Below, piece after piece: positions 16,252-24,513 of a stretch of DNA of 33,389 bases. The notes beneath the pieces are model-generated. The model saw nothing but the letters and a program-made list of their open reading frames with translations, had not been told where the DNA came from and searched no databases. The translations under genes were made by a program, and so were the position numbers. Position 1 is the first letter of the stretch, and the number at the start of each line of letters is the position of its first letter. Source of the stretch: JBBQBQ01 sp038317685 (GTDB lineage Bacteria > Desulfobacterota > Desulfuromonadia > Desulfuromonadales > DDH964); the NCBI GenBank assembly GCA_038317685.1, contig JBBQBQ010000004.1, forward strand, positions 1 to 33,389. The letters are read 5' to 3'.

Positions 16252-16280
16252 AAAGGCCGCCTCAAAAAGGGGCGGCCTTT
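16252..16280 (-). terminator. Rho-independent terminator of the tRNA-Pro gene
   Basis: A perfect 10-bp stem (AAAGGCCGCC with GGCGGCCTTT) around a 9-base loop lies 7 bases beyond the CCA end of the tRNA. On the minus strand it is followed by CCCTTTT. The reverse orientation would also work weakly for the IS remnant. Confidence 0.8.
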
Positions 16281-16287
16281 CTATAAA

Positions 16288-16364
16288 TGGTCGGGGCGAG
16301 AGGATTTGAACCTCCGGCCCCCTGCTCCCGAAGCAGGTGCGCTACCAGACTGCGCTACGCCCCG
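16288..16364 (-). tRNA. tRNA-Pro, anticodon CGG, CCA end encoded
   Basis: The minus strand folds as a 77-base cloverleaf. The acceptor CGGGGCG (16358-16364) pairs with CGCCCCG at the 3' side, the D arm includes CAGTCTGGTAGCGC, the anticodon stem CCTGC/GCAGG carries loop TTCGGGA (anticodon CGG, codon CCG), the T arm contains GGTTCAAATCC, and a discriminator A with encoded CCA ends it. It is intact although an IS3 remnant lies just downstream. Confidence 0.96.
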
Positions 16365-16395
16365 ACATCAATTTCAACCCGTTAACAGGCGGACT

Positions 16396-16423
16396 TTTTA
16401 ACATGGGCGGTCGGAAATTGCAA
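16396..16423 (-). promoter_or_regulatory. Possible sigma-70 promoter of tRNA-Pro
   Basis: On the minus strand TTGCAA (16418-16423) and TTAAAA (16396-16401) are separated by 16 bases, about 30 bases before the tRNA 5' end. The match to consensus is moderate. Nothing else is recognised in 16365-16515. Confidence 0.4.
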
Positions 16424-16515
16424 GGAACTTCTTTCGGGGAACCTCCTCAGGCTGCAAGGCCCGGCGCGGCAGGCAAAAGCTGCCCCCCGGTCCCTCCGAG
16501 AAATCTTCGACCAGG

Positions 16516-17436
16516 TCAGGAACAGGCCTGCGCAGTCCCTCTTGAAGCCAGGGCCCGTGCGACTTTGGAGCCGCTGGGGCGGCCAAGGGCGGCGCAGATG
16601 TAGTCGCCGGCGGCCGCGAGGAGGGGGAGGTCAACGCCGGTTTCGATGCCGAGACCCTGGAGCAGGTAGAGGAGGTCCTCGCTCGCCAGGTTGCCGGCCG
16701 CGCCGGGAGCGTAGGGACAGCCACCGAGGCCGGCCACGGAGCTGTCGACGACGGCGATGCCGACCTCCAGAGAAGCCAGGACGTTGGCGAGAGCCTGACC
16801 GTAGGTGTCGTGGAAGTGAACCGCCAACCGCTCCCGAGGGACCTGGTTGGCGACGGTTTCGATCAGGTCCTGGGCCTGGCCCGGGGTGCCGATGCCGATG
16901 GTGTCGCCGAGGGCGATCTCGTCACAGCCCAGAGCCAGCAGGCGGGCGGCGAGGTCCGCCACCTTTTCGGCGGGGACCACCCCCTCGAAGGGGCAACCGA
17001 GGACACAGGAAAGGTAGCCCCGGACCTTGATCCCCTTTTCCCGGGCGCGGTCGGCGATGCCGGCGAACCGGATCAGACTGCCGGCGATGGAACAGTTGAT
17101 GTTGCGTTGGGAAAAGGTTTCGGAAGCCGAGCCGAAGATGGCGACCTCCGTCGCCCCGGCGGCCAGCGCCGCTTCCAGCCCCCGCAGGTTGGGGACCAGA
17201 ACCGGGTAGGCGAGCTGCGGCCGGCGCTTCAGACCAGCGAGAACCTGGGCGCCGTCAGCCAGTTGCGGAATCTTTCCGGGAGCCACGAAACTGGTCGCTT
17301 CAATGGCGGAGAGTCCGGCGTCGGCCAGACGCTCGATGAGCCCGATCTTGACGGAGGTTGCGACCGCCAGCGGCTCGTTCTGCAAACCGTCCCGGGGTCC
17401 CACCTCGACCATCTTCACCCGCCGCGGCCGGTTCAT
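16516..17436 (-). CDS. mvaB: Hydroxymethylglutaryl-CoA lyase
   Basis: A 306-residue TIM-barrel lyase that splits 3-hydroxy-3-methylglutaryl-CoA into acetyl-CoA and acetoacetate, the last step of leucine breakdown. Catalytic and metal residues are visible: R15-D16 in GPRDGLQNE, E46, H207 and H209 in HFHDTYGQ, and C240 in GLGGCPYAPGAAGN, the family signature. The ATG overlaps the mccA stop by four bases, with GAGGAAGAG upstream inside mccA, so translation is coupled. It is the last gene of the isovaleryl-CoA operon. The length is normal for the bacterial enzyme. Confidence 0.96.
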   Translation of the reverse strand: MNRPRRVKMVEVGPRDGLQNEPLAVATSVKIGLIERLADAGLSAIEATSFVAPGKIPQLADGAQVLAGLKRRPQLAYPVLVPNLRGLEAALAAGATEVAIFGSASETFSQRNINCSIAGSLIRFAGIADRAREKGIKVRGYLSCVLGCPFEGVVPAEKVADLAARLLALGCDEIALGDTIGIGTPGQAQDLIETVANQVPRERLAVHFHDTYGQALANVLASLEVGIAVVDSSVAGLGGCPYAPGAAGNLASEDLLYLLQGLGIETGVDLPLLAAAGDYICAALGRPSGSKVARALASRGTAQACS

Positions 17437-19442
17437 GGCATCTCTTCCTCAACCTCGACCGTCAGCAGTTCCGCCCCTTCGGAGACCATTTCCCCGACCG
17501 GATAGGGGATCGCCGTCACCACCCCGGCGGCCGGGGCCTTGAGGGTATGTTCCATCTTCATCGCCTCCAGGATGAGGAGGGGCGTGCCCCGCTCCACCCG
17601 GGTCCCCACTTCCACCATGATGGCGATGACCTTGCCCGGCATCGGCGCCGTCAACCGCCCTCCCCCGCCCGCCGGCTCCCCCAGCTGCTCGCCGGCATCG
17701 AAGAGACGCAGGACCTGCCCCCGGCCGTCGGCCAGGACCGAAAGTTCGGTCCCGCGCCGCAGGACCGTGGCCCGGCAGCGGTGGCCGCCGAGTTCGACAC
17801 AGAGGCTGCCGTCCGCTTCCAGTTCTCCCTTCGCCGTCAAGACTCCGCCGGGGAGTTCGAAGAGGAAGCCGTCGCTGCGGTAATGGGCGGTGATTGAAAC
17901 CTCCCGGGCCCCGTCGAAGAAGGTCAGGCTGTGGTGATTGTCGGCGTTCATCCGCCAGCCGTCGCTGCGGTGCCACGGCGACCAGGGGTCATTGGAGGCG
18001 GCGGCAGTGGCGCGGGCCTCGGCGGCGCGGCGGAGCAGGACGAAAAGGGCCGCCAGGGCCAGAGTCCGGTCGCTGGCGGGGCGCTCGCCGGGGAAGAGGT
18101 CGTCGTGATGGCGGGCGATGAAGCCGGTGTCGACCTCCCCCGCCGCGAACGCCGGGTGGGCGGCCAGGGTGGCGAGAAAGCCGATATTGGTCGTCACTCC
18201 GGCGATCTCGCAGGCGGCGAGGGCCGTCTGCAGACGGCGCAGCGCCGCGGGCCGGTCCTGATCCCAGACGATCAGCTTGGCGAGCATCGGATCGTAGTAG
18301 ACGCTGACCTCGTCCCCTTGCCGGACGCCGCTGTCGATGCGCACGTGAGGTCCTTCGGCCGGCAGCCGCAGGTGGCTTAGAGAGCCGGTGGCGGGGAGGA
18401 AGTCCCGGGCCGGGTCTTCGGCGTAGATGCGCACCTCGATGGCGTGCCCGCTGATGGCGAGGTCCTCCTGGCGACAGGGGAGCGGCTCGCCGGCCGCCAC
18501 CCGCAGCTGCCATTCGACCAGGTCGATCCCGGTGATCAGTTCGGTAACCGGATGCTCCACCTGCAGCCGGGTATTCATCTCCATGAAATAGAAGGCGCCG
18601 TCTTCGGCGAGGAGAAACTCCACGGTCCCGGCGCCGACGTAGCCGATGGCCCGTGCCGCCGCCACCGCCGCCGACCCCATCCGCTCCCGCAGGCCGCCGT
18701 CGAGTCCCGGGGCCGGCGCTTCTTCCAGAACCTTCTGGTGACGGCGCTGGATTGAGCAATCGCGTTCGAAGAGGTGCAGGGTCTGCCCCTGGCTGTCGGC
18801 GAAGACCTGGATTTCGACGTGGCGGGGCCGCAGTAGATATTTTTCCAGCAGCATGCGCGCGTCGCCGAAGGCGGCGGCCGCTTCCCGCTGGGCCCCGGCC
18901 AGGGCGGCGCTGAACTCCCCGGGGTGCTCCACGACCCGCATCCCCTTGCCGCCGCCGCCCGCGCTGGCTTTGATCAGCAACGGATAGCCGATGGCGTCGG
19001 CTTCCCGCTGCAAATGTTCCGGGCTTTGATCGGCGCCATGGTAGCCGGGGACGAGGGGGACCCCGGCGCCGCTCAGGAGTTCCTTGGCGGCACTCTTGCT
19101 TCCCATGGCCCGAATCGCTGCCGGCGACGGGCCGATAAAGACCAGCCCGGCCGCGGCGCAGGCGTCGGCAAAGGCGGCATTCTCGGCGAGGAAGCCGTAA
19201 CCCGGATGGATGGCCCGGGCGCCGCTGGCCAGCGCCGCGGCGATGATTCCCGCCCCGTCGAGATAGCTCTCCCGGGCCGGCGCCGGTCCGAGCCGGCGGG
19301 CCTCGTCAGCCTCAAGCACATGCCGGGCCGAGGCGTCGGCATCGGAGTAGACGGCGACGCTGCGAAGGCCGAGGCGGCGGGCGGTGCGGATGACGCGGCA
19401 GGCGATTTCGCCGCGATTGGCGATGAGGATCTTGTCGAACAT
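17433..19442 (-). CDS. mccA: Methylcrotonyl-CoA carboxylase, biotin carboxylase/carrier subunit
   Basis: A 669-residue biotin-containing subunit. The N-terminal biotin carboxylase starts FDKILIANRGEIACRVIRTA, with ATP-grasp loop KASAGGGGKGMR (158-169) and the substrate region EMNTRLQVEHPVTE near 290. The C-terminal carrier domain has the biotinylation site EAMKMEH near residue 634. It carboxylates its biotin, and the MccB partner transfers CO2 to 3-methylcrotonyl-CoA. Acetyl/propionyl-CoA carboxylase alpha subunits look similar, but the operon with ivd, a LiuC-like hydratase and HMG-CoA lyase fixes the role. Confidence 0.95.
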   Translation of the reverse strand: MFDKILIANRGEIACRVIRTARRLGLRSVAVYSDADASARHVLEADEARRLGPAPARESYLDGAGIIAAALASGARAIHPGYGFLAENAAFADACAAAGLVFIGPSPAAIRAMGSKSAAKELLSGAGVPLVPGYHGADQSPEHLQREADAIGYPLLIKASAGGGGKGMRVVEHPGEFSAALAGAQREAAAAFGDARMLLEKYLLRPRHVEIQVFADSQGQTLHLFERDCSIQRRHQKVLEEAPAPGLDGGLRERMGSAAVAAARAIGYVGAGTVEFLLAEDGAFYFMEMNTRLQVEHPVTELITGIDLVEWQLRVAAGEPLPCRQEDLAISGHAIEVRIYAEDPARDFLPATGSLSHLRLPAEGPHVRIDSGVRQGDEVSVYYDPMLAKLIVWDQDRPAALRRLQTALAACEIAGVTTNIGFLATLAAHPAFAAGEVDTGFIARHHDDLFPGERPASDRTLALAALFVLLRRAAEARATAAASNDPWSPWHRSDGWRMNADNHHSLTFFDGAREVSITAHYRSDGFLFELPGGVLTAKGELEADGSLCVELGGHRCRATVLRRGTELSVLADGRGQVLRLFDAGEQLGEPAGGGGRLTAPMPGKVIAIMVEVGTRVERGTPLLILEAMKMEHTLKAPAAGVVTAIPYPVGEMVSEGAELLTVEVEEEMP

Positions 19443-19445
19443 CGG

Positions 19446-20237
19446 CTAGCCTTTGGCCCAGTTAGGGGTGCGCTTTTCCAGAAAGGCCGACAGCCCTTCG
19501 CGGCCCTCCGCCGAGGCGCGAATTTCGGCGATGCGTTCGGCGGTGTCGGCGATCAGGTCATCGTCGAGGGTGCTGAGGGCGACTTCAGCGATCAGCGCCT
19601 TGACCTCGGCCATGGCCCGGGGACCGTTCTTCAACAGCTGCCGGCTCAACGCTTCCCCCCGCACCTCCAGCTCCTCGGCGGGGACGACCTCGTGGATCAG
19701 GCCGAGGCGCCAGGCGGTGGCGGCATCGAACCGCTCGGCGGTGAGGAAGTAGCGACGGGTCGGACGCGGGCCGATGGCGGCGGCGACATACGGGGAGATC
19801 ACCGCCGGGATCAGTCCGAGGCGGACCTCCGACAGGCAGAAGCTGGCGGCCTCGCTGGCGATGGCGATGTCGCAGCAGGCGACCAGACCGACCCCGCCCC
19901 CGATGGCCGCCCCCTGCACCAGGGCGATGGTCGGCTTGGGGAGGTTGGCGAGGGTCTTCATCAGCTCCGCCAGGCCGGCGGCATCGGCCAGGTTCTCCTC
20001 GACGGAGAAGTCGGCCATGCGCCGCATCCAGTTGAGGTCGGCCCCTGAGGAGAAACTCCTGCCCCGGGCCGCCAGCAGGACCACCCGCACGCTTTCGTCG
20101 CGCCCCAGGCGCTTCAGCTCACCGGTGAGGGCGCCGATCAGGGTGTCGTCGAAGGCGTTGTGCATCTCCGACCGGTTGAGGGTAATGGTGGCCCGGCCGA
20201 ATTCGTCGATCTGGGAAAGGAGTGCGGGAATGCTCAT
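19446..20237 (-). CDS. liuC: Methylglutaconyl-CoA hydratase (LiuC-like enoyl-CoA hydratase)
   Basis: A 263-residue crotonase. I chose the ATG at 20235-20237, behind AGGATG, giving MSIPALLSQI; the frame is open to 20453, but that extension lies inside mccB and is low-complexity. Oxyanion motif SFSSGADLNWM is present. The first hydratase Glu position reads GGGVGLVACCDIA (Gly in place of Glu), while FCLSEVRLGLIPAVISPYV keeps the second Glu. This pattern is typical of LiuC-type methylglutaconyl-CoA hydratases, as I recall the family. It would hydrate 3-methylglutaconyl-CoA to HMG-CoA. It lies four bases after mccB and three before mccA. Confidence 0.88.
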   Translation of the reverse strand: MSIPALLSQIDEFGRATITLNRSEMHNAFDDTLIGALTGELKRLGRDESVRVVLLAARGRSFSSGADLNWMRRMADFSVEENLADAAGLAELMKTLANLPKPTIALVQGAAIGGGVGLVACCDIAIASEAASFCLSEVRLGLIPAVISPYVAAAIGPRPTRRYFLTAERFDAATAWRLGLIHEVVPAEELEVRGEALSRQLLKNGPRAMAEVKALIAEVALSTLDDDLIADTAERIAEIRASAEGREGLSAFLEKRTPNWAKG

Positions 20238-20241
20238 AACG

Positions 20242-21849
20242 TCACATCCTGAAGATACCGAAATCGGTTTTTGCCAAGGGTGCGTTGAAGGCCGCCGAGA
20301 GCCCCAGGCCGAGGACCACGCGGGTGTCGGACGGTTTGATGATGCCGTCGTCCCAAAGCCGGGCGCTGGCGAAATAGGGGTGGCCCTGGTCTTCGTACTG
20401 TTGACGGATCGGCGCCTTGAAGGCCTCTTCCGCTTCCCGGCTCCAGGTCTCACCCTTGGCCTCCAGGGCGTCCCGCCGCACCTGGGCGAGGACGCTCGCC
20501 GCCTGCTCGCCGCCCATCACCGAGATCCGGGCGTTGGGCCACATCCACAGAAAGCGCGGCGAATAGGCGCGTCCGCACATGCCATAATTGCCGGCGCCGA
20601 AGGAGCCGCCGATCAGGACCGTGAACTTGGGGACGGCGGCGCAGGCGACCGCGGTGACCATCTTCGCTCCGTCCTTGGCGATCCCGCCCGCCTCGTACTT
20701 GCTGCCGACCATGAAGCCGGTGATGTTCTGCAGGAAGATCAGGGGGATCCCCCGTTGGCAGCAGAGTTCGATAAAGTGGGTCCCCTTGAGGGCCGATTCG
20801 GAGAAGAGGATGCCGTTGTTGGCGACGATCCCCACCGGGTAGCCCCAGAGGTGGGCGAATCCGCAGATCAGGGTGGTGCCGAAGAGGGCCTTGAATTCGT
20901 CGAATTCGCTGCCATCGACGAGCCGGGCGATGACTTCGCGGACATCGTAGGGCTTGCGGATGTCGGCGGAGATCACCCCGTCGATTTCGGCCGGATCAAA
21001 GCGGGGCTCGGCGGGAGGCCGCAAGCTCAGGCTCATCGGCTTGGAGCGGTTGAGGTGCCCGACACAGCGCCGGGCGAGGGAGAGGGCGTGGGCGTCGTTC
21101 TCGGCGTAGTGGTCGGTGACGCCGGAGGTCCGGCAGTGGACCTCCGCCCCCCCCAGCGCCTCGGCGCTCACCACTTCGCCGGTGGCGGCCTTGACCAGCG
21201 GCGGGCCGCCGAGAAAGATGGTGCCGTTGCCCTTGACGATGATGCTTTCGTCGGCCATCGCCGGGACGTAGGCGCCGCCGGCGGTGCAGGAGCCCATGAC
21301 CACGGCGATCTGCGGAATCCCTTTGGCCGACATCGTCGCCTGATTGTAGAAGATCCGCCCGAAGTGGTCGCGGTCGGGGAAAACCTGGTCCTGCTCGGGG
21401 AGGTTGGCCCCGCCGGAGTCGACCAGATAGATGCAGGGCAGGAGGTTCTGGTCGGCGATCTCCTGGGCGCGCAGGTGCTTCTTGACGGTGATCGGAAAGT
21501 AGGTGCCCCCCTTAACGGTGGCGTCGTTGGCGACGATCAGGCACTCCTGCCCCATGACCCGGCCGATGCCGGTGATCAGTCCGGCGGCCGGCACCTGCCC
21601 GCCGTACATGCCGTAGGCGGCGAACGGGGAGAGCTCTAGGAACGGGGAACCGACGTCGAGAAGCTGGCGGACCCGGTCACGGGGGAGGAGCTTGCCGCGC
21701 CCGGCGTGCTTCGCCCGCGCCTCCTCGCCGCCGCCGAGGGCCAAAAGCGCCGTCTTCGCTTCGAGGTCGGCGACCAGCGCCTGCATCGCGGCGGCGTTGG
21801 CGCGGAACTCTTCCGAATGGGTCTGGATGTCGCTCTTCAGGACCGTCAT
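20242..21849 (-). CDS. mccB: Methylcrotonyl-CoA carboxylase, carboxyltransferase subunit
   Basis: A 535-residue carboxyltransferase with both crotonase-like halves: CIYLVDSGGANLPEQDQVFPDRDHFG with GSCTAGGAYVPAMADES in the first, and GIANNGILFSE-type sequence with NITGFMVGSKYEAGGIAKDGAKM and GGSFGAGNYGMCGRAY in the second. These stretches are characteristic of the methylcrotonyl-CoA form rather than PccB. The start ATG is behind AGAGGAAG. It pairs with mccA two genes downstream. Confidence 0.95.
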   Translation of the reverse strand: MTVLKSDIQTHSEEFRANAAAMQALVADLEAKTALLALGGGEEARAKHAGRGKLLPRDRVRQLLDVGSPFLELSPFAAYGMYGGQVPAAGLITGIGRVMGQECLIVANDATVKGGTYFPITVKKHLRAQEIADQNLLPCIYLVDSGGANLPEQDQVFPDRDHFGRIFYNQATMSAKGIPQIAVVMGSCTAGGAYVPAMADESIIVKGNGTIFLGGPPLVKAATGEVVSAEALGGAEVHCRTSGVTDHYAENDAHALSLARRCVGHLNRSKPMSLSLRPPAEPRFDPAEIDGVISADIRKPYDVREVIARLVDGSEFDEFKALFGTTLICGFAHLWGYPVGIVANNGILFSESALKGTHFIELCCQRGIPLIFLQNITGFMVGSKYEAGGIAKDGAKMVTAVACAAVPKFTVLIGGSFGAGNYGMCGRAYSPRFLWMWPNARISVMGGEQAASVLAQVRRDALEAKGETWSREAEEAFKAPIRQQYEDQGHPYFASARLWDDGIIKPSDTRVVLGLGLSAAFNAPLAKTDFGIFRM

Positions 21850-21873
21850 GGCTCTTCCTCTGGTGGCTGCTGG

Positions 21874-22323
21874 TCAAGGGGCGCTGGGGCGATCAATGAC
21901 CGCCAGGGTGACGATCGCCCGGGAAGTCAGCTCCTCCCGGCCCCCCTGGCAGGCGAAGACGTCAGATTCGACGATGACCAGCCGACGCCCGGCTTTCAGG
22001 ACCCGCGCTCGAGCCCGGAGTTCTTCCCCTTTGGCCGGGGTCAGCAGATTGATGGTGAAGGTGCTGGTCAAAACCATCTGCCCGGAGCCGATCACGGTAT
22101 GCCCGGCGGCGCCGGCGGTATGGTCGGCGATGGTCGCCTGGACCCCGGCATGGACGACTCCGGAGTGCTGCAGGTGGCGGGGAGCGACCGGCAGCCGCGC
22201 CTCGACCTTGCCGGGTTCGATGGTGACCGGCGTGAGCCCGAGATCGACAATGAATTGGGCCTCCGCAAAGATCGCCGCCGCGGCTTGCCGAAACTCGGGA
22301 TTGCGGACCAAAAAATCAGTCAT
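21874..22323 (-). CDS. Hotdog-fold acyl-CoA thioesterase (PaaI-like)
   Basis: A 149-residue hotdog protein starting at ATG 22321-22323 (MTDFLVRNPEF), which overlaps the end of the upstream alpha/beta hydrolase by eight bases. The PaaI-type core is visible: HSGVVHAGVQATIADHTAGAAG around the active region, then TSTFTINLLTPAKGEELRARA. It probably hydrolyses an acyl-CoA of the pathway, perhaps relieving CoA trapping. The exact thioester is unknown. It is 24 bases upstream of mccB. Confidence 0.85.
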   Translation of the reverse strand: MTDFLVRNPEFRQAAAAIFAEAQFIVDLGLTPVTIEPGKVEARLPVAPRHLQHSGVVHAGVQATIADHTAGAAGHTVIGSGQMVLTSTFTINLLTPAKGEELRARARVLKAGRRLVIVESDVFACQGGREELTSRAIVTLAVIDRPSAP

Positions 22324-23107
22324 GACCGGCGACCTCCGCGATAAATCGGGCCATTTCGGCGAGGACCGCCGTCCGGGCCTGGTGATGGGGGACATGCCGG
22401 CAGGCGGGGACCAGCCAGGCGCGGGCCGGGCCCGAGACTCCGGCGGCGATGGTTTCGAGCTGTCCCCGGGTGGCGTATTCGTCATCCGCTCCCTGCAGGG
22501 CCAGCAGCGGAACGCGGAGCGCCGGCAGGCGGGCGGTGATGTTCCAGTCGCGGAAATCGGGATGCAGCCAGGTCTCGCTCCAGGCGGCGAAGAGGGCCGC
22601 GGTCCCTTCCCCGTGGTAGCGGGCGAGACGCTCCGGCAGGTCGCCCTGGCGGTACTCCGCGACGGCGGCGCGCACCCCCCGCAGCGTCTCCTTTTCGACC
22701 AGGACATGCCCGGCTTCGCTGATCACTCCCCGGGCGCCTTCGGGGAAGGCCGCGGCATACAGCAAGGCGATGGTGGCGCCGTCGCTGTGGCCGACGAGAA
22801 TCGGCCGGTCGATGGCGCAGGCCGCCAGGACTTCGGGGAGGACCCGGCCGGCTTCCTCCTCCAGGTAATCGAAAGGGCGGCGGCCGGGGAGGGGATCGGA
22901 ACCGCCGTGGCCGCAGCGCTCATAGACCAGCAGCGGCAGGTCGGTGGCGGCGACCAGCGCCCGGGGAAAGTCCCGCCACTGGCCGATGCTCCCCAGGGCG
23001 TCGTGGAGAAGGACCAGGGTCGGCCCCGCGCGGCCGGGCTCGGGAGTCAGACTCAGGGCCCGCAGCCGGTGTCCCCCGGCTTGAAGAAAAAAGCTCTTCT
23101 CCTCCAT
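22316..23107 (-). CDS. Alpha/beta-hydrolase fold protein
   Basis: A 263-residue hydrolase. The start ATG 23105-23107 follows GGGGGAGG. The frame is open far upstream (to 24163), but that part is antisense-like low-complexity inside ivd. Catalytic triad candidates: nucleophile S108 in VGHSDGAT, acid D208/D209 in QGADDEYAT, and H238 in CRHVPHHQ; the oxyanion strand is LLHDALGSIGQW. Substrate unknown; an ester or thioester of the isovalerate pathway is possible. It is not part of the standard leucine route and sits between ivd and the thioesterase. Confidence 0.85.
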   Translation of the reverse strand: MEEKSFFLQAGGHRLRALSLTPEPGRAGPTLVLLHDALGSIGQWRDFPRALVAATDLPLLVYERCGHGGSDPLPGRRPFDYLEEEAGRVLPEVLAACAIDRPILVGHSDGATIALLYAAAFPEGARGVISEAGHVLVEKETLRGVRAAVAEYRQGDLPERLARYHGEGTAALFAAWSETWLHPDFRDWNITARLPALRVPLLALQGADDEYATRGQLETIAAGVSGPARAWLVPACRHVPHHQARTAVLAEMARFIAEVAGHD

Positions 23108-23136
23108 CTGTCTCGACCTCCCCCCGGTCGCTTCGG

Positions 23137-24303
23137 TCAGGCGCTCTGGCCGAACAGTTCGCGGCCGATCAACATGCGGCGGATCTCGCTGGTGCCGGCG
23201 CCGATCTCGTAGAGTTTGGCGTCGCGCAGCAGCCGGCCGGCCGGGAACTCGTTGATATAGCCGTTGCCGCCGAGACACTGGATCGTCTCCAACGCCATCC
23301 AGGTAGCCCGCTCGGCGGTATAGAGAATCACCCCGGCGGCGTCCTTGCGCACATTGCGGCCGCCGCTGCAGGCCCGGGCCACGGCATAGACGTAGGCCCG
23401 GCAGGCGCTCCAGGTGGTATACATGTCGGCCAGCTTCCCCTGCATCAACTGAAATTCGCCGATCGGCTGGCCGAACTGCTTGCGCTGGTGCACATAGGGG
23501 AGGACCACGTCGAGACAGGCGGTCATGATCCCCAGGGGGCCGCCGGAAAGGACCAGGCGCTCGTAATCGAGACCGCTCATGAGAACCTTGACCCCCCGGT
23601 TGACGAGGCCGAGGACATTCTCCACCGGCACCGGACAGCGGTCGAAGACCAGCTCGGAGGTGTGGGAGCCGCGCATGCCGAGTTTGTCGAGCTTGGGGGA
23701 AGCGGAGAACCCGGGGAAGCCCTTCTCCACCAGGAAGGCGGTGATGCCGTGGGGGCCGGCGAGGGGGTCGGTCTTGGCATAGACGATCAGAACATCGGCA
23801 TCGGGGCCGTTGGTGATCCACATCTTGGTGCCGGTGAGAAGATAACAGTCCCCGGACAGTTCGGCCCGCAGCGTCATGGATACGACGTCGGAGCCGGCCC
23901 CGGTCTCGCTCATTGCCAGGGCGCCGACATGCTCGCCGGAGATGAGTTTCGGCAGGTAGCGCCCCTTCTGCTCCGGAGTGCCGTTGCGGGCAATCTGGTT
24001 GACGCAGAGGTTGGAGTGGGCGCCGTAGCTGAGGCCCACCGAGGCTGAGGCGCGGCTGATCTCCTCCATCGCCACCACGTGTTCCAGGTAGCTCATCCCG
24101 GCGCCGCCGTCCTCTTCGGCAACGGTGATGCCGAGCAGGCCCAGATCCCCCATCTTGCGCCACAGGTCGGCCGGGAAGGTCGCCTCTCGGTCGATCTGGT
24201 CGGCACGGGGAGCGATTTCCGCGGCGGCGAAGTCGCGCACCGTTTCTCGCAGCAGGCTGACCGTTTCACCAAGTTCGAAGTTCAGGGTCGGAAAGGATTC
24301 CAT
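23137..24303 (-). CDS. ivd: Isovaleryl-CoA dehydrogenase
   Basis: A 388-residue flavin acyl-CoA dehydrogenase. The catalytic base is at E248 in SGLDYERLVLSGGP, the position used by isovaleryl-CoA dehydrogenase instead of the C-terminal Glu of other members; the C-terminal site reads YEIGAGTSEIRR, with Gly there. FAD-binding motifs are AMSETGAGSD and MWITNGPDAD. It oxidises isovaleryl-CoA to 3-methylcrotonyl-CoA and passes electrons to ETF, probably EtfAB encoded at 30346-32038. ATG start behind AAGGGAG. First gene of the operon, with a sigma-54 promoter match about 60 bases upstream. Confidence 0.95.
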   Translation of the reverse strand: MESFPTLNFELGETVSLLRETVRDFAAAEIAPRADQIDREATFPADLWRKMGDLGLLGITVAEEDGGAGMSYLEHVVAMEEISRASASVGLSYGAHSNLCVNQIARNGTPEQKGRYLPKLISGEHVGALAMSETGAGSDVVSMTLRAELSGDCYLLTGTKMWITNGPDADVLIVYAKTDPLAGPHGITAFLVEKGFPGFSASPKLDKLGMRGSHTSELVFDRCPVPVENVLGLVNRGVKVLMSGLDYERLVLSGGPLGIMTACLDVVLPYVHQRKQFGQPIGEFQLMQGKLADMYTTWSACRAYVYAVARACSGGRNVRKDAAGVILYTAERATWMALETIQCLGGNGYINEFPAGRLLRDAKLYEIGAGTSEIRRMLIGRELFGQSA

Positions 24304-24359
24304 CTCTACACTCCCTTGCTACAGAGTTCCCGGGTCTAGGCCCCTCCCCTTGGAGAAAA

Positions 24360-24376
24360 TGCAAGGCGGATACCAA
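24360..24376 (-). promoter_or_regulatory. Sigma-54 (-24/-12) promoter of the isovaleryl-CoA operon
   Basis: On the minus strand TTGGTATCCGCCTTGCA fits the RpoN pattern TGGYAY-N5-TTGCW: GG and GC with exactly ten bases between. Only the R position deviates. Transcription would start near 24349, leaving a leader of about 46 bases before the ivd ATG. Confidence 0.7.
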
Positions 24377-24399
24377 GCCGCAGCGCCGGCTTCAAAGAT

Positions 24400-24452
24400 G
24401 GCCGGACCTTGCTATCAAAGCCCCGCACCCACCCTGTGGCGGGGGTCCGGCC
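24400..24452 (-). other. Nested inverted repeats downstream of the DUF6125-like gene
   Basis: Outer arms GGCCGGACC (24400-24408) and GGTCCGGCC (24444-24452) enclose inner arms CCCCGC and GCGGGG (24421-24426, 24439-24444). It lies between the end of the etf operon and the ivd promoter, so it may help end or stabilise the upstream transcript. No T tract is seen. Confidence 0.4.
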
Positions 24453-24475
24453 GGATTGGTCTCACGCGAAACCAG

Positions 24476-24492
24476 TGTCAGCAACGTCGACA
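24476..24492. promoter_or_regulatory. TGTC-N9-GACA dyad, candidate activator site of ivd operon
   Basis: Perfect half-sites TGTC and GACA are spaced by nine bases about 100 bases upstream of the -24 element. The same arrangement occurs upstream of etfB (32182-32198). The position suits a sigma-54 enhancer-binding protein. Confidence 0.45.
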
Positions 24493-24513
24493 GATACTCC
24501 GAACGTAGACAGC

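Noticed and set aside
2083..16364. Classical integrative element using tRNA-Pro as attachment site
   Set aside because: I saw no integrase gene and no second copy of the tRNA 3' end at the left side of the block.
20238..20453. N-terminal extension of the LiuC-like hydratase
   Set aside because: It lies inside mccB in another frame. A good ribosome site and the normal family start are at 20237.
23108..24163. Upstream extension of the alpha/beta hydrolase frame
   Set aside because: Arg/Gly/Pro-rich shadow of ivd. The ATG at 23107 has a strong ribosome site.
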